The notes under the pieces were generated by a model that made no database searches, was not told the origin of the DNA, and saw nothing but the letters and a program-made list of their open reading frames with translations. This document shows, piece after piece, positions 45,451-59,881 of a stretch of DNA of 64,000 nucleotides. The stretch spans positions 6,563,501 to 6,627,500 of the forward strand of contig JARHVA010000081.1 in the NCBI GenBank assembly GCA_037957365.1. Reading direction: 5' to 3'. Each line of letters begins with the position of its first letter. Position 1 is the first letter of the stretch. The stretch is from Torreya grandis (taxonomy: Eukaryota; Streptophyta; Pinopsida; Cupressales; Taxaceae). A program made the position numbers and the translations under genes.

Positions 45451-48400
45451 ATCCCTTAGTATTACACCCATGTTGATATTGAATTTACCACTATATTAGA
45501 TAAAAATCCCATAACACTTAATCATTATCTCAGCTCTCAAGCCATATGTATCCCATTATCTTCCCATACGTAGTTCTCTAGAAACCCATATGGCATGCCT
45601 TTAGAAGAGGGTGAAGGATTTACCACTACTATGGTATCTTCCCATAATAATCCTTCTCCTAATGATCCAAAACTCAAAATATTTGGTTTAAAAATAATTC
45701 AAGAAAAAATAACAACACAATTGTAATAATAATATCTTTGAGAAGAGATGTTTTATTGATCAAATTTGTAGACCCAAACATATGCCTATCTCTGAGAAGA
45801 GATGTCTGATTTCCATTTCAGGTTAAATATTTATTTATACATGTTTTTAAGGTAGTAGGAGGATGTGTAAGGTCACCAATATTGATGGAGATTAATTGGT
45901 TTGACTTCCATGATTTACAACAATACATAATTTGAGGAATTACTATTTTTAGAAACTTACTATTTTTAGACTGCACTACTAAAATTGAAATTTGGAGTAC
46001 TTCCATTTATTTTTAGGGTTAAAAACCCACTTAACAGAGATTATTACCATCTCATGAATTTTTCCTCATTATTATCTTTCCAACGATTCAAACGAGGAGT
46101 CAAACAGAGCTACGATGCAAAAGTTATGGCTCCCAGAAGTTATGTCACCAATTGGGGTAGAACCATCGCCTAAAATATTGCTCGGATCACCTGTTTGTTC
46201 TAATACCACTACTACAAAACCCTTAGGTAACCCACCTCTATTGACATGTATTGATCCATCATTGACCACTACTAAAGATTAGAACATTACCACTCCTCAA
46301 CTTATATCCACTCAACCTATTACTACATCACTCTAGAACCTTGTCATATTGATCCCAATAACCCTTCCACTGATTCAAACTAGTGTACCCTTAAGTACCC
46401 AAAAGAAACCATTACAATAAGCCCCTATAATTTAGTTACCTCAATAGTATTTAACCTTAACCACTCACTATATAACACCTACACAAGCTATTGGGTCTAC
46501 ATATATCCATTTACAAGATCCACATTATGTGGTCACTTCTCAACCAATCATAACCACATTGGTCAATTATCCCTTATCTCAAGCTTTTTCCATGCAACAA
46601 CCTATGTACCAACTCCCACAATAGAACATTTTGGGAGTAATCCATCAACATAATTCCCAAACCAATCTCATGAACAAGATGGATAATTTAAAATCCTCTA
46701 CCTTTGGGCAGAAGAACATGCTCACCTATAAATAGATTTGTAAAGAGCCTATCAATATATTAGTTCCTATTAGGCCTTATCCTCCATAATGATAACTCCA
46801 TAAGTTTATAAAATTATTGAATAAGGAGGACCCACAACAACATCTTATGGCATTTAGACACATTTTTTACCTTATAATGCATGATGTGCTTCTTCTTACG
46901 ACATTCCCTGTGTTATTAGATGGACCTAACCTAGATTGGTACAACTCAGTTATGCAACATCCCCTCTTTTCATTTGTGTAGCTAGCTTAAATATTTTTAT
47001 AACACTTTTATATCAATATAGTAAGCAAAGTTACTATTACTAACCTCTATGCCATTTAGTAATTTAATGATAAATCTATCACCAACAATGTGGCTAGTTA
47101 GAGAAATCTAATCAATCAAATTACCTTCTCTCTATCATAACCCAAATTAATTGAGTTATTCATGAGAGTGTGTGATAAACACATTTCATTGATGTTACAA
47201 GTATAATATTTTAAAACCTTCGATGAGGCTTTTTCAATGGCATGCAAGCTTGAAATTAGAGCCCTAAAAGAAGGGAAGGTTAAATTACAAAATATTTTTT
47301 TTAAATACAATCCCTCCAAAGGGACTAATAATAAAAACAATAATAAAACCAAAGTGGCTACCAATTCCATAGTTATAAAAGTCAACACCACCACAAACTA
47401 AAAACCAATCCAAGCCCTCCACTTTATAGACATAGTCTCAAAATCCTTTGACATGCTTTCCTCCATGAAAATATACCCCTTTAGGAGAATCATATGCATC
47501 TATTTTAGATAAGTTCTTGAAGGCTTCTCTTGTTGATCTCCCTCTAGTAAGACCTCTCGATGAGTCTCATCCTAAACCTAGTTTGTTTATTGAAAATGAC
47601 TTCTATAATTTTCATCACATAATAGGCCATGACGTCAATAAATGTCATTATTTTAATGGATTTTTACAAAATCTTATAGAACAGGGGGGATTGAAATTAG
47701 AAAATCATAATGATCCCTCAAACCAATCTATAGATATATTTGTAAAACCATTCCATAATCATGCCACCACATCAAATTATATGCAAGCTAAATTAAGGTC
47801 CACATAGAAACACACAACTCATGTAATTAACACCATTCATGACTAGATTTTGACTAAAGAAGTTGATGATGTTATTATTCTTAATATCCCCATAGGAGAC
47901 ACTTTTTAACTATCCAAACCAAGAAAAGACATCCTACAAACTTCCTCTATTTTTTTGGATCTCATTATTTGGGATCCACCAAAAGAATCCATATCTAATT
48001 TCATTCAAGAACTAAAAGATGAAAAGCTTATTGAAGAGAAGGTTGATTAGACATTCTGCAAAACTCACATACTATTCCTCACACCATTTCAATACCCACA
48101 TCTAGTATACCCATTCCCACTAGCATGTTACTTCCTAAGGAAACTATTATGTTACCTCATGTTATCTCTAGATCAGTTCCCCCCATGGCTAGAGAAGCAC
48201 TAAATCATAGAGAGATCAAGGGAAAAGTTGTAGATAACAGAAACAAAAACCTCAAAGCCCTAAATCCAAAGTCTTTGCAACATCCTAATATTAGGATTTA
48301 ATTCCTTAAAGAGGATATCCCTATAACCCCTAAACAAATATGAAAATGAAAAGTGCCACTACCCCCTATTCATACAAGAACATCTATAATAGGGCCCCAT

Positions 48401-51324
48401 CCTTCAGCTAAATTAAAAGATACCATTATATAATCTACCACTAAAGCACATGTTAAATCACAAAAAATTATTCCCATTATGGTCATACCAATCTATAATC
48501 CATTAAACCCTTATTACCCATCAGGTTTAGGGGTAAATACTTACCCTAGACATAAAGTGCCTATAGTAGGGACCATCGAAATAGCTAGTTCAAGAGACCA
48601 AGGTTTGAGGTCATATACCTCTTCCCCACTAGTGCCTTGAAGAATGGAAAATATGAGTCAAAACTCATTAAAGGGATATTATTCTAAAATCCTTTATCAA
48701 CTTTATTTAGACCTCCTTAATCATGCTACCACCTATAAAGCCTACCAACCCTCATATTCATAAGCCATCATGGTATAGAGAAAATAAGACATGCACATAC
48801 CATTGAATATTATGGAAAAACATAGAAATCTATAATGCATTAATATTTTTAATCCAAAATCTATTAGACAAAGATGATCTCCTAACAAAATAATCAAATC
48901 CTTCCCATCCCCCTAAAGTTACATCTACCACAAGAAGTAACACATAAAATAAGTTGTAAAGGAGGATAAATCCTCTGATAGATCCCAACATCGATCTCTC
49001 CTTGTTAATGACTCTAATAAAATAATGAATACCCATAAATTCCAAATATATGTAGTTCATATAGCCACATGATCTCAAGCCCATGGTCATAAAACCCATA
49101 ATCATGACAAAACTAAAGTAACTATTGCTAAAGCACTAGCTCCTACCACAAATAGTCTAACTATACCTTCCCCCAACCTAAATTATCCATTTTTGGAAAG
49201 GTAAAAAAAATAATTATTCAAAAATCATACAAATTTTATTATAAATTAGTTGCATTAACTTCCAATCAAGATGTCCTTATACAAACTTGTCCAGAACTCC
49301 CCACAACATTATGAAGCCATGATAGAAGCTTTACAAGCCACATAAATACAAGAAAACAAACCCCAACCATTTTAAGCATTTATTACATCACTTAAAAAAC
49401 CCTTATCTGTAATATTTCATGATTAAAAAATACCACCCTTACATCCAGACGATCATGATCCTGCATTGTTTATTACTAGCTAGATAAATCAAACTCAAAT
49501 TAAAATAGTTATGATAGATAATAGTGATAGCATAAAAATCATCTCTTCTCACATATTTAAATAGCTATAGTTACTTGAGATAGTGGTATCCCAATCAACC
49601 ACTATTCTATGAGCCTTCAATGATACCATTGCACCTATATTAAGAATGATTGTCCTTCACATTTAGGTAGGCATGTGGGTTCTCCCTGAGTTATTCTACA
49701 TTATTAAAGGATAATTTTAGTACAACATTATCTTAGCATGTCCCTAAATTTGTGTTATGTATTGCATTCCCTCTATATTTCATTAATGCATTAAATTTGA
49801 ACATGAGGGTAAAATCCATAACATCCTAGCTGACTCACATCCCTTCAAAACTTGTAACCTTAACTTTTAACCCAATGAGATCCTAATTTCATTGCAAAGT
49901 GCTACCACATCCTCATCCAACAAATAATCCTCTAGAGCAATTATCCTTGTGTCTAGACTTGGTAAGGAATCCAATTATTTTTCCTTTCAATAGCTTTCAA
50001 TTAGAGAGTACCAGTTACTGACGCTCAATACTCTCCCTACTCCACAAAAATATGGATGCCCTAAAAAACAACTAGCTTATTGTTCTAATTTGGGGGAAGT
50101 TTTTCCCTTTGGCCCATCATTCCTCTATACTACATCTGATCTATAGGGTAATTGACCATCTTGATTCAATCCCTTTTGAAAAAACTTAGGCTAAACTATT
50201 TACATCAAACTTTGCATTCCTCAATAAACCCATTTCATGGAGACATACCTACAATGGTGTACCTAGAAAGGTTTTGGTATAGGACATTATGAATGGGGCT
50301 TAATGAGGTTTTATTGGGGGAGTTTATAAAACCCCATGAAACCTTGGCTTCACCAAAAAACCCAAATCTTCCTTGAATATTACTCTTCTTTCCATCCTTA
50401 AAGAGGACACACCACCCTCACATTATAACACCCCTTCTTTGACTAACAACAACGTATCTATTATTCCTAACTTTTTTCTAGTCAATGCCATTTTTGTAGA
50501 GCCTCTCATCTATCATCATGATGGGAAAATTCAAACCATTCCTCTATCCTATCTAGACATGATAGGGTAGGATTCACCTACCATCCCTATTTTTTAGTGC
50601 CATGATGAGTCCATCTTAACTCATTTGACCACCAAAAATTTCCCGTATATGTAAAGCTCTTCCATAAAAAACCTCTGGTCTCTTAAATTAGGCCACCATT
50701 AACATTAACATAGGGTCCCTAGAGACTCTGTACATCATTAAGGTTAGAAAATCCTTATATCCCCAAGAATACTAGGATTACACTATGTTTATAATAGAGC
50801 ATAGTGAATTATTCACTTCATCTTATAGAGATATGCCTAGTATTGATACTGTCATCATCATCCATAACATTGTTACACTCTCTAATGATAAGCCTATCAA
50901 GTAAAAGCTTAGGAAGATGCATCCTTCCATTGCACTCTTGGTCAAAGAAGAGTTATAGCTCTTTTTATCCATTAACTTTATCCAGCCTATCCCTCAATGG
51001 GTATCTAACATTGTGCCTAAGAAAAAACCTACATGGGGACTTTGCCTTTGTATTGACTTTTGAGACCTTAATCTCACTTGTAAAAATAATGAATTATCTC
51101 TCCCTAATATTGACCAATCAGTAGATTTAATCATTGGCCATGAAATGTTGTACTAATGGATGGTTTTTTTTGGATATAATCAGATTTTTATCATACCAGA
51201 ATACCAACATAAGACCTAATTGATTACTTCCTGGGGGACTTTATATTATTGAGTTATACTTTTCGGCCTAAAGAATTTAGGATCCACATACCAAAGATCC
51301 ATGACCTAAATTTTCCATGATATT
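45451..51324 (+). pseudogene. D, piece 2 of 3: gag, protease and first half of RT (decayed)
   Basis: This collinear, stop-ridden version of B ORF1 and early ORF2 starts near the segment equivalent to B residues 55-95. Landmarks: capsid-like region 46790-47300 (EDPQQHLMAFRH, LDWYNSV); zinc-like module 1 in open piece 47517-47807 (YNFHHIIGHDVNKC); module 2 at about 48785-48880 (NKTCTYH, LDKDDLLTK); protease at about 49440-49760 (MIDNSDS, LPELFYIIKG); G-patch trace at about 50250-50310 (KGFGIGHYEWG); RT from about 50790 (RDMPSIDT, KMHPSIALLVKEEL, DFxDLNL). Both zinc modules being present shows that the duplication predates D and B. E2 interrupts RT at 51324, and the reading resumes at 59882. The solo LTR S lies at 45663-46189. 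Confidence 0.85.
45663..46189 (-). repeat. S: solo LTR of the K family
   Basis: 527 bp, homologous to both K LTRs, with D's gag sequence continuing on both sides. It starts tgatccaaaactc on the plus strand and ends ...ctcggatca. Flanking bases are cctaa (45658-45662) and cctgt (46190-46194), a 3 of 5 match, consistent with a decayed target duplication. The internal region was lost, presumably by LTR-LTR recombination. Confidence 0.8.
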
Positions 51325-53080
51325 TTTTAGAGGTACATTTTCCATGATATCCATCATGAATTATCAATTCCACAATATTTCTTTGTTGGCTACAATACAT
51401 GCCTTCACCCTTAAGGCATCTAATATGAGTTACACTTAAGCACAACTCTCTTTCAAATAAGCCTAAGTCACTTTTTAGATCATATGAGGATCCATTCACA
51501 TATTTGATACTTATTCGATAAAACTAAGAACATAAGAACACTTTAGAAGTACATGGACCCATGACACATGATATATAGGTAATTCTTAAGTGTCCATATT
51601 CATCATAGCACCCTTATATTAAAACTCAATTAGATAAAATACCTTTTTGTACACATAATTATTATGAATGAAAACACAACCAACTTTTAACCCTTTGATC
51701 ATACTACATATGATTGGTCAAATCTTCAAAATTCACATATATGGTCCTAATGGAGTATAAAACATACTCAAATATCTATCTCATCTTTAAACATTTATAT
51801 ACCAACAAGCACATCTCAATTACCCTTCTTGGGTTACTTGCAGAGCAAACACAAAAACATAGTCAACTTTGAACCTTCATAAACTTTACTATTCACACTT
51901 TCAGAATTTGAAAAATATATTTATAGATGCATATTTTAATCCCCTAAATGAGAAAATTCTTCCTATATCAAAATAAATGGTCCAAAACCAGACACTTTTC
52001 TTTCCTTTGTTAAATTCAAATATTTGAATTCAAATGGTCAAAGTTAAACTTTGGACACTATGCTATCATCTCATGTCTTTGATACTTAGATAAATAATGA
52101 ACCATATATCTTATTTTAAGGAGATAAATATTTAATGATGTTAAACTTCAAATAGGTTGACCACTTTAACTCTACTCACACCATTGATCTCAATTACATA
52201 ATTAAATGCAAATTGTTAGATCCTTATCATTTACCTTTGCTCAGTATTAAAACTCAAACACATCTTACCATCTCACTAATTCCTAAAATATTGGATAAAA
52301 TGTGCTCCATTTATCTCCTTGATATTTTCTTGAACTTTACTTTGTGTAAAATTGACAAAGTATTGGAACCATTGCAATCTATCTGAGAAGCCAACTTTGA
52401 ACCTCAATAACTTTTATTTTGCTTAGAAACATGATCTAAAATTTGAACCATAATATCATATTTAAAAGGGGAATATATTAATTTATCAACCTTATCCTAT
52501 AATATTTACAAATGTGATATATATCACCATTAACCTACTCACTCAAACTTTTCTGTCACAAAGCCAACTATGCGTAGAACTGCTTGAAAAGACAACTTTG
52601 CACATGCATATCTTTTGATGAAATTCATCACATGACATAAAATTTATCACATATAAGTTAATAAATAAACCATATGATCAAATTATCATGACACCTTCAT
52701 GTGTGAAAAATATAACACCATTAAAATGCCTACTCAATTTTTCTTACCACATTGTAAATTTGGCTAAGTATGGGAAAACACTATCAAACTACTTGGGAGC
52801 CCAAATTTTCACTTACATATATTATTTTGAAATTCATTTCATAACCTAAGATTTATCACATATAAACTAGGCACAAATTTTATCACAACCATATGATCAA
52901 CTTGACTCATCCACACATGGCAATGGTGATGTCAACAAACTGTCTACTCAAAATTTTTGCCACTAAATAAAAAATGTCTAGATGAAAATAATGATCAACC
53001 AAATGAAATAAAATCATGAAAACAAGCACTTAAATCATTTAAAAACTCTTGATTACCTATTGATTACTTAAAAATACTAC
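51325..53080 (-). repeat. E2 3' LTR with deletions
   Basis: It is homologous to the 5' LTR from about 57944 onward. The outer 10-12 bases (ttttagaggtac, 51325-51336) match the LTR tip at 56963. They are followed by 14 bases identical to the flanking D sequence (51337-51350 equals 51310-51323) and then by the resumed LTR at about 51352. Roughly 0.95 kb of LTR is missing at that joint. The inner LTR end and polypurine tract also appear lost before about 53080. Confidence 0.65.
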
Positions 53081-54722
53081 CCTTTGACACAATGATAAAG
53101 TGGGCATCAGATAATATTGATTACCTAAACATACTATCAATAGGATAATACCATATTATAAATATAGTATAAACTCCCCCTTACCTTGATCCTACCTCTT
53201 CTTATCTTTGATAACTTCCTCTTGCTACATGCCATCACACTTCTTTAGCCAAGCATTGCAACCAAGAAAGAACACAAAAAACACTAAAATATAATGGAAC
53301 TCACCAAGAAACATATGAGAGGGACTCACCCTAATATTTTGAGTAATTTCACCTCTTGATCATCTTTAAATCTCCACACACCATGATGAACCACCATACA
53401 AGCTTACTAGCCTTCTATCTCAAGCTACCACAAGGACCACCAACATAACTTCATGCCACTCACCAAATAGGAAACATTATATAAAACAACTATATAACTC
53501 TCCTTAAAATAATAATACCTTGATATTTTGGAGAAACTAAACATAAAGCAATATTCTTTCCACTATGCCTAGCTAGACTCCTTGTAGCCCTACCTGGAAA
53601 TTGCATAGCCCATAATTTTCAGTAGATACACCTTCAAGACCTAAAACTTCATAATAGGATCAATATAATATTCCTTATCAAATAAACCAACTTTAATTAC
53701 CTATCTCATCCTCTACAACATAATTCCTTCACAAACCTACTGGCTAATTAGGCCTCCATCTTGACAAAAACATGAATAGCTTGAAAACTATAACCCTTCA
53801 GATCTCTATAAAGCTTGATTTGACAACCCATTTGGCCCATTAAACCTATTTTTGTTCAATTCCCATCTATAAAACTTCTTTAAAACCTATAGACAACCAT
53901 CACACACTTTTGTACCAAGATTTGAGCTTTCATACCTTTGGGAACCTTAGCTTCCTATACCATGGCTTTTGACCTACAACAAGATAGATAAACCCAAGAG
54001 CACCTAAGAACATCGAAAAAGAAAAAATAGGATCATAAATACACAACACCAACTATAAAATATCAAAGATAAGTTCACAGACCTTTTTGAGCACCAAACT
54101 CTTCTTGACATTCCATCAATCTCATTAAGCCACTTGGAAACACCCATTTTAACCCCATACTATAGGTCCTTTATAAATATCTAGAAAAAATATCATGAAA
54201 TTATTTTTCCCCCTTAACCAATGACCTTATATTATTGTCATTATGATCTTGAGAACATAAACTTGCTTCTCCACAAGAAAGATGTCTCCTAAGAAGCATA
54301 GACAGAGACACCCTACTTCTTAATGTCTTAGAACAATGTGAAACTAGGAATTTCCCATAACTCCTCATATTCCTTCTCCTTCTTGGTCATTTGATACTTA
54401 TAGTTCTTCTTACTAGGCTAAGATAAGAAACATGCTCATCTACTATGATATTCTCCTTTTCTTCTAGGATTGAATTGACAATACATGGATATAACATAGA
54501 TTTATGACATACCTTTTCATTTGAAGAATCCACCTTACAATTAGGAACCTCATCACTAATAACTAAAAATTGATGTTATTTTCATGATATATGATTAGCA
54601 ATGGTAGGATGTTAATTTGGATCCATACACATCTCATAACTAGCCTCAACCAATACCTTGGTCTTCTTCTTGAACTTGGTCTCTTCATTCACAATATGAG
54701 CAGACAATGAGAGCCCTTGGCA
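53081..54722 (-). other. E2 interior downstream of the knuckles; no pol found
   Basis: AT-rich. It aligns with E1 1200-2950. A decayed segment with SYEMCMD, SDEVPNCK and EKVCHKS is at about 54700-54500, followed by YKYQMTKKEKEYEE near 54400. The rest (53081-54250) has no recognisable coding and no RT or integrase motif. Confidence 0.5.
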
Positions 54723-56900
54723 CTATTCAACTTCTGTAACATTCTCCACCATAAAAAATATATTACTTGTACCTATGGACTCATCATGACTCACACTTAT
54801 CACCTTTGGTTTCCATGAGTTAACTTGTCTTCTTCCTTGTATTTTAGGAGCTTGATTGAACTTATTTTGACTTAATGACCTTTGCTTGAAGAACCTAACA
54901 ATGTGGACAATCTTCTCACAATTGTAGTAAACCATACTCCTTGGTGGAAACATAATTTGTCTTACCTTGTATAATAAAAACTTGAAATGTGTCCTATGTA
55001 ATGACAAATGAAACAAACTCCTCTTTTTGAAGAGGACTCACTTTATCTAACCTTATGTGGAAAATGGTTTGTAAAGTGTCCCACATCAAGACAGTTGAAG
55101 AAATGAACTTTGTTTACACCTTTTGACTTATGACCCCCATCATAGTTCCATACAAAATCATTTATAATAGTTCTCTTTCATTCACTAGATTTATGCCCAA
55201 ATTGATTACATGTGTAACAATAACCATTGAAACTTGCATACCTCATGGCATTTGGCTATTTGATATGATTTGTCTTCATTTTTATATCACCTTCATTCCT
55301 TTTTTTATGATTTATCTTCAAATTATGATTGTCCTTATTCATATTATTCTTCATCTTGTCTTGAGTTATATTCTTTTATTCTTCTTCATATCCAAGACCA
55401 GTTTTATCACTATTATGCTTTTGATCACTCCAAATATTATCTAGATCACTTGAACTCTTTTCAAATCTCAAAAATGGCTTCAACTTACTATATTTCTTCT
55501 TTAAATCAGATTTTAATGACTCATTTTTAATTACATACTTTGAACTTTCATCTTCTTTGGCTTTCAAGTTTGTAGATAGAATTTACAATTGACAACTGAG
55601 ATGCTTGACCATATCTTCATGTTCTTTGGTATATTCATTCATTATCACTTCCTAAACATTGAATTTTTCCTCATATTAATTGATTTGAGACTTCATCTTC
55701 TTGTTAATCTTCTTCTCAATCTTTATTTCTTCAAGGGTATTCATTAATTCAGCCTCACAGTCCACCTCATTTCTATCAATATTACGATCACTCCAAGTAG
55801 ACTCCTTTTGATATGAGCAACATCTTTTCTTAGCCATGAACATGGATTCATATTCAATAGGACCATCATCTTCATGATCATACTTTGAGTCACTATCTTC
55901 ACTCTTATCTGATGAGCTGCAATCTTCTTTGGTGTAGAGACTCTTCTTATTCTTAAATGACTTCTTCTTGTTGTTATACTTTTTGAATCCTTTCTTCTTT
56001 TATGTATTCTTGTCTTAATATTGGCCTTAACCATGATATTCATCATTATTCTTCTCATTTTTATGAGGTAATTTATGATCAAAATGTCCTATCTCTTCAC
56101 AAAAACATTTGAAGGGTAGTTTACCCTTATACTCTCCTAAGACTATTTTCAATTTCCTAGTAATCAAAACAATTAGTTCATCCTCATAAATGTCAAATAT
56201 ATCATCCTCTTTGGGTTTATTACCTTGGAAATTCTACTTTATATTCATTTGTATATTGAATGTTGCTTCTTTCTTTGGTGATATATCATCATTTACTCTC
56301 ATCTCATAGGCAATACGGGTTTCATGTAATTTATCCATATTCAACTGAGTAAGATCATGAATTTCTTCTATAGTAGATACTTTTCAATCAAACTTGAGGA
56401 ATAGAGACATTAATACTTTTTGAACTACAATATCCTCTTCAAGGTTCTCTTTAAGACCTATAATGATATTCACAATCTCATCAACTCTCTATATAAAAGA
56501 TTCCATAGAATCTTCCTCCTTCATTTTAAGACTCTCAAATTATCCTGAGTGAGTCTACAACTTTGCTAATTTAACCTTTGAATCTCCTTCATGAATGATA
56601 TAAAATTTATCCCATGTCTATTTAGCATATTTATAATGGATTAACTTGGTGAACTCAGTGTTTTTAACACCACAAGTAATGACATTCATTTCCTTAGAAT
56701 TATTCTCAAACAACTTCTTGTCTGCAACACTAGGAGGAATAATAGGAGTAACATAACCATCCACAATAGATTACCACACATCAAACACTAGGGATATAAT
56801 GTATTTCCTCATCCTTTCACTCTAAAAAATCATAATTGGATCCATTAAATATCATTTATTTCTTAGTAGATAAACCTCCTTACATTTAATGACTATCCAT
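54723..56900 (-). pseudogene. E2 copia Gag with four CCHC-like knuckles (decayed)
   Basis: The minus-strand start is at 56900-56898, equivalent to that of E1. Knuckle-like motifs: about 56125-56075 (CFCEEIGHFDHK), 55225-55175 (CYTCNQFGHKSSE, then a stop where Cys is expected), 55105-55050 (NCLDVGHFTNHF) and 54950-54895 (YYNCEKIVHIVRF, in open piece 55016-54723). Other open pieces are 56082-55744 and 55567-55376 (charged, partly coiled). Each knuckle lacks one or more ligands, but between E1 and E2 nearly every ligand position is preserved at least once. Confidence 0.6.
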
Positions 56901-56945
56901 ATTGTACCTTGGATCACCTTCAGTTGTCAAGTCTTTACCAAAGGA

Positions 56946-56960
56946 CCTATTCTGATACCA
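56946..56960 (-). other. E2 primer-binding site (initiator tRNA-Met)
   Basis: The minus strand reads TGGTATCAGAATAGG, two bases from the LTR end. TGGTATCAGA matches the complement of plant initiator tRNA-Met. Confidence 0.8.
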
Positions 56961-56962
56961 AT

Positions 56963-59876
56963 TATTAGAGGTACAATCACTAAGAGGGGGTGAATATTTG
57001 AGCCCAAATAATCCAAATTCAATTTCAAACCTTTCAAAACTCTTAATTAGTTACCACAAGCATTCATGAAGCATACACATCATTCATAACAATGAACAAG
57101 AGAGACAATGCAAGATCAAGTACATAACACATGACATATGTGGGAAACCCTCTTGGGGGAGAAAACCCACTAGAACCTCCAATTGGACTACTATCCTATA
57201 ATAACAAGAACTAATTTAGACTAGTATAAAATTATCAAGGAAATAACATCCCTTATTTTAGTGAGACTATAATCCCACAAGGATATACTACACCTATCTA
57301 GCTAAGCTGCCATAATAACTAGACCTTTAGAAAGTTTCACCTTGTAAGAAGGTTGTAACCCCTTAGATTTTGAGCAACCAAAGCAACAACTATGAATAAA
57401 ACATATCTTATAACACTAATTTCCTACCAATTTGATGGAGATACAAAGTTTATCAACTCTCTTCAACTCTGCACAATTAATGCATCTAGAGCCACCTTTT
57501 GGATCACTTTTCACTTTTCAAAAACAACTCTATTACTATATTAAAAACATGACTAGATGGTCATTATCTCAATCCACACTTTTATCTTTCTCTCAAATTA
57601 GCCACCAAGCTCACACAAACACCATCTATCCTTTGCTCACTCTCAAGACATCCAAAACATCCTTTTGGATCACTCTAGACCTCTTCACTCATCCTCAACC
57701 TATAAGAGCACTATTATGACATCATAAACATGACCTATAACTCATACACATAGTCCTTAATCTACTCTTCTTATCAATCCATCCATTTTTCAAACTACCT
57801 CTCCTCTCTTCTTTGTTTCAATGCTCACTCCTCTCACACAAGCCTCCACTTCAAGTACCTACTCATAAGTCCCTTATACATGTCTTCTTAAAGTCTAGAA
57901 ATCACCATCTTTAATTTTAAGTTTTATATGTCCCTCATAAATTATCAATTCCATAATCTTTCTGTGTTGGCCACAATACATTCCTTCACCCTTAAGGCAT
58001 CTAACATGGGTCACACTTAAGCATAACTCTCTTTTAAATAAGCCTAAGTCACTTTTTAGGTCTTATAGATACCCATTCACCTCTTTGATACTTCTCTGAG
58101 AAAAATAAGAACATAGAAACACTTTATAAGTACATGGAACCATGACACATGATCTATAGGTCCTTATTAAGTGTCCATATTCATCACAACACCCTTTGAT
58201 TAACACTTAATTAGCTAAAACACCTTTCTATACACATAGTTATTATAAATAAAAACACATTTGAATTTTAACCCTTTGATCATACTAAACATGATTGTTA
58301 AAACATTAATATTTCAAATATATTATCTTCATGGAGTATAAAACATACGCCAATAGCTATCTCACCTTTAAACATTGAGATACTAATAAGCACAACTCAA
58401 TTACCCTTCTCGGGTTACTTGCATAACATACACAATAACACAGTAAAATTTAAACCTTAATTAATTTGACTATACACAATTTCAAACCCTAAAATATATT
58501 TTTATATATGCACCTTGGACTCCTCTACAAATTCAATTTTCACAACATGAGAAAATTCTTCATGTATCAAAAGATATGGCCCAAAAATTAGACACTAGTA
58601 TTTCCTTTGTTAAATTCAAATATTTGAATTCAAACGGTCATAGCTAAACTTCAAACACTATTCTATCATCTCATGTCATCACTGCTTAGATCAATCATGT
58701 ACTATCAATCTTATTTTTAGGATCTCAGTATTTAATCATGTTAAACTTCAAATAGGTTGACTGCTTTGACTCCACTCTTGTCATCGATATCAATCGTATG
58801 ATTAAATGTGAACCGTTGGATCCTTATCCTTTACCTTTATTCAGCATTAAAACTTGAAAAATTATTACCATATCACTAATTCCTAAAATCTTAGATAAAA
58901 TTAAATCATTTATATCCTTGAGAGTATCTCAAACTTTACCTTTTTTTCAAAATTGACTAAGCATGGGAACTATTGCAATGTGTTTGAGAAGCCAACTTTG
59001 AACCCTAATAAATTTTGTCGTACTTAGATGGTTGATCTAAAATTTGAACCATAAGATAAAATTTAAAATAGGAATATATTAATGTATCAACCTACTCCTA
59101 AAACCTTTGTGTGTGTAATATATAATTACATTAATCTTTCCACTCATTTTTTCTACCACAGAGCCAACTATGCCTAAAATTGATTGGAAGGCCAAGTTTG
59201 CACATGCATATCTTTTGATGTGCTACATTGCATGACTTGAAATTTAGTGAATATAAACTAAGAAAAAAACTAAACAAGCCCATATTATCAACTTATCCTA
59301 ACACTTTTATGTGTGTGAAATATAACACCATCAAAATGCCTACTCAGTTTTTCTTGCCACATTGTAAATTTGGCTAAGTATGGGAAAACACTATCAAACT
59401 ACCTGAGAGTCCAAATTTGCACTTTCATATCTTATTTTACACTTAATCACATGAAATTAAATTTATCACATATAAAATAGCATAAATTTTATCACAACCA
59501 TATAAACAAGTCCCCCTAACTCATCCACATGTGGCAATGGTGATGTTAGCAAATTGCCTACTCAAATTTTCTGCCATTAGACCCAAAATGTCTAGATGAA
59601 AACAATGATCAACCAGATGGAATAAACTCATGCACATAAACAATCAAAACATATAAAACCTATTATATTACCCATTTCATATGATCAATAATTTAAACTC
59701 ATACCTAAACATCTCTAACCACACCAAAACTAAAGATCAACCAAGCCTCCTTCAAGCATACTAGGACAAGCACATTGCACACTTTGTCATTATCACTTAG
59801 AATATAAAGGAACTTCATCCACTGATATGGACACTTACATGAAATCACCATGACATCATTAAAAACTCTCCAATAT
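56963..59876 (-). repeat. E2 5' LTR (about 2.9 kb)
   Basis: It is homologous to E1's 5' LTR (5173-8193) over its length. No coding sequence: the open frame 57432-57719 lacks any domain. The minus-strand start is near 59876-59871 (TATTGGAGAGTT; E1 has the same TG-to-TA change), and it ends at ...GTACCTCTAATA. Confidence 0.7.
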
Positions 59877-59881
59877 ATATT

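Larger units (their letters stand above)
51325..59876 (-). mobile_element. E2: second gag-only SIRE-like copia element, inserted in D's RT
   Basis: Minus strand: 5' LTR 56963-59876, primer-binding site TGGTATCAGAATAGG (56960-56946), decayed Gag with CCHC-like knuckles (56900 to about 54723), a tail shared with E1 (about 54700-54280), then a partial 3' LTR (about 51325-53080). The left flank ends in ATATT (51320-51324) and the right flank has ATATT at 59877-59881. D's RT reading is continuous across these points, which fixes the insertion in the codons just before YVDD. No pol domain was found. The left LTR lacks about 0.95 kb near its outer end and also its inner end with the polypurine tract. 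Confidence 0.75.
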
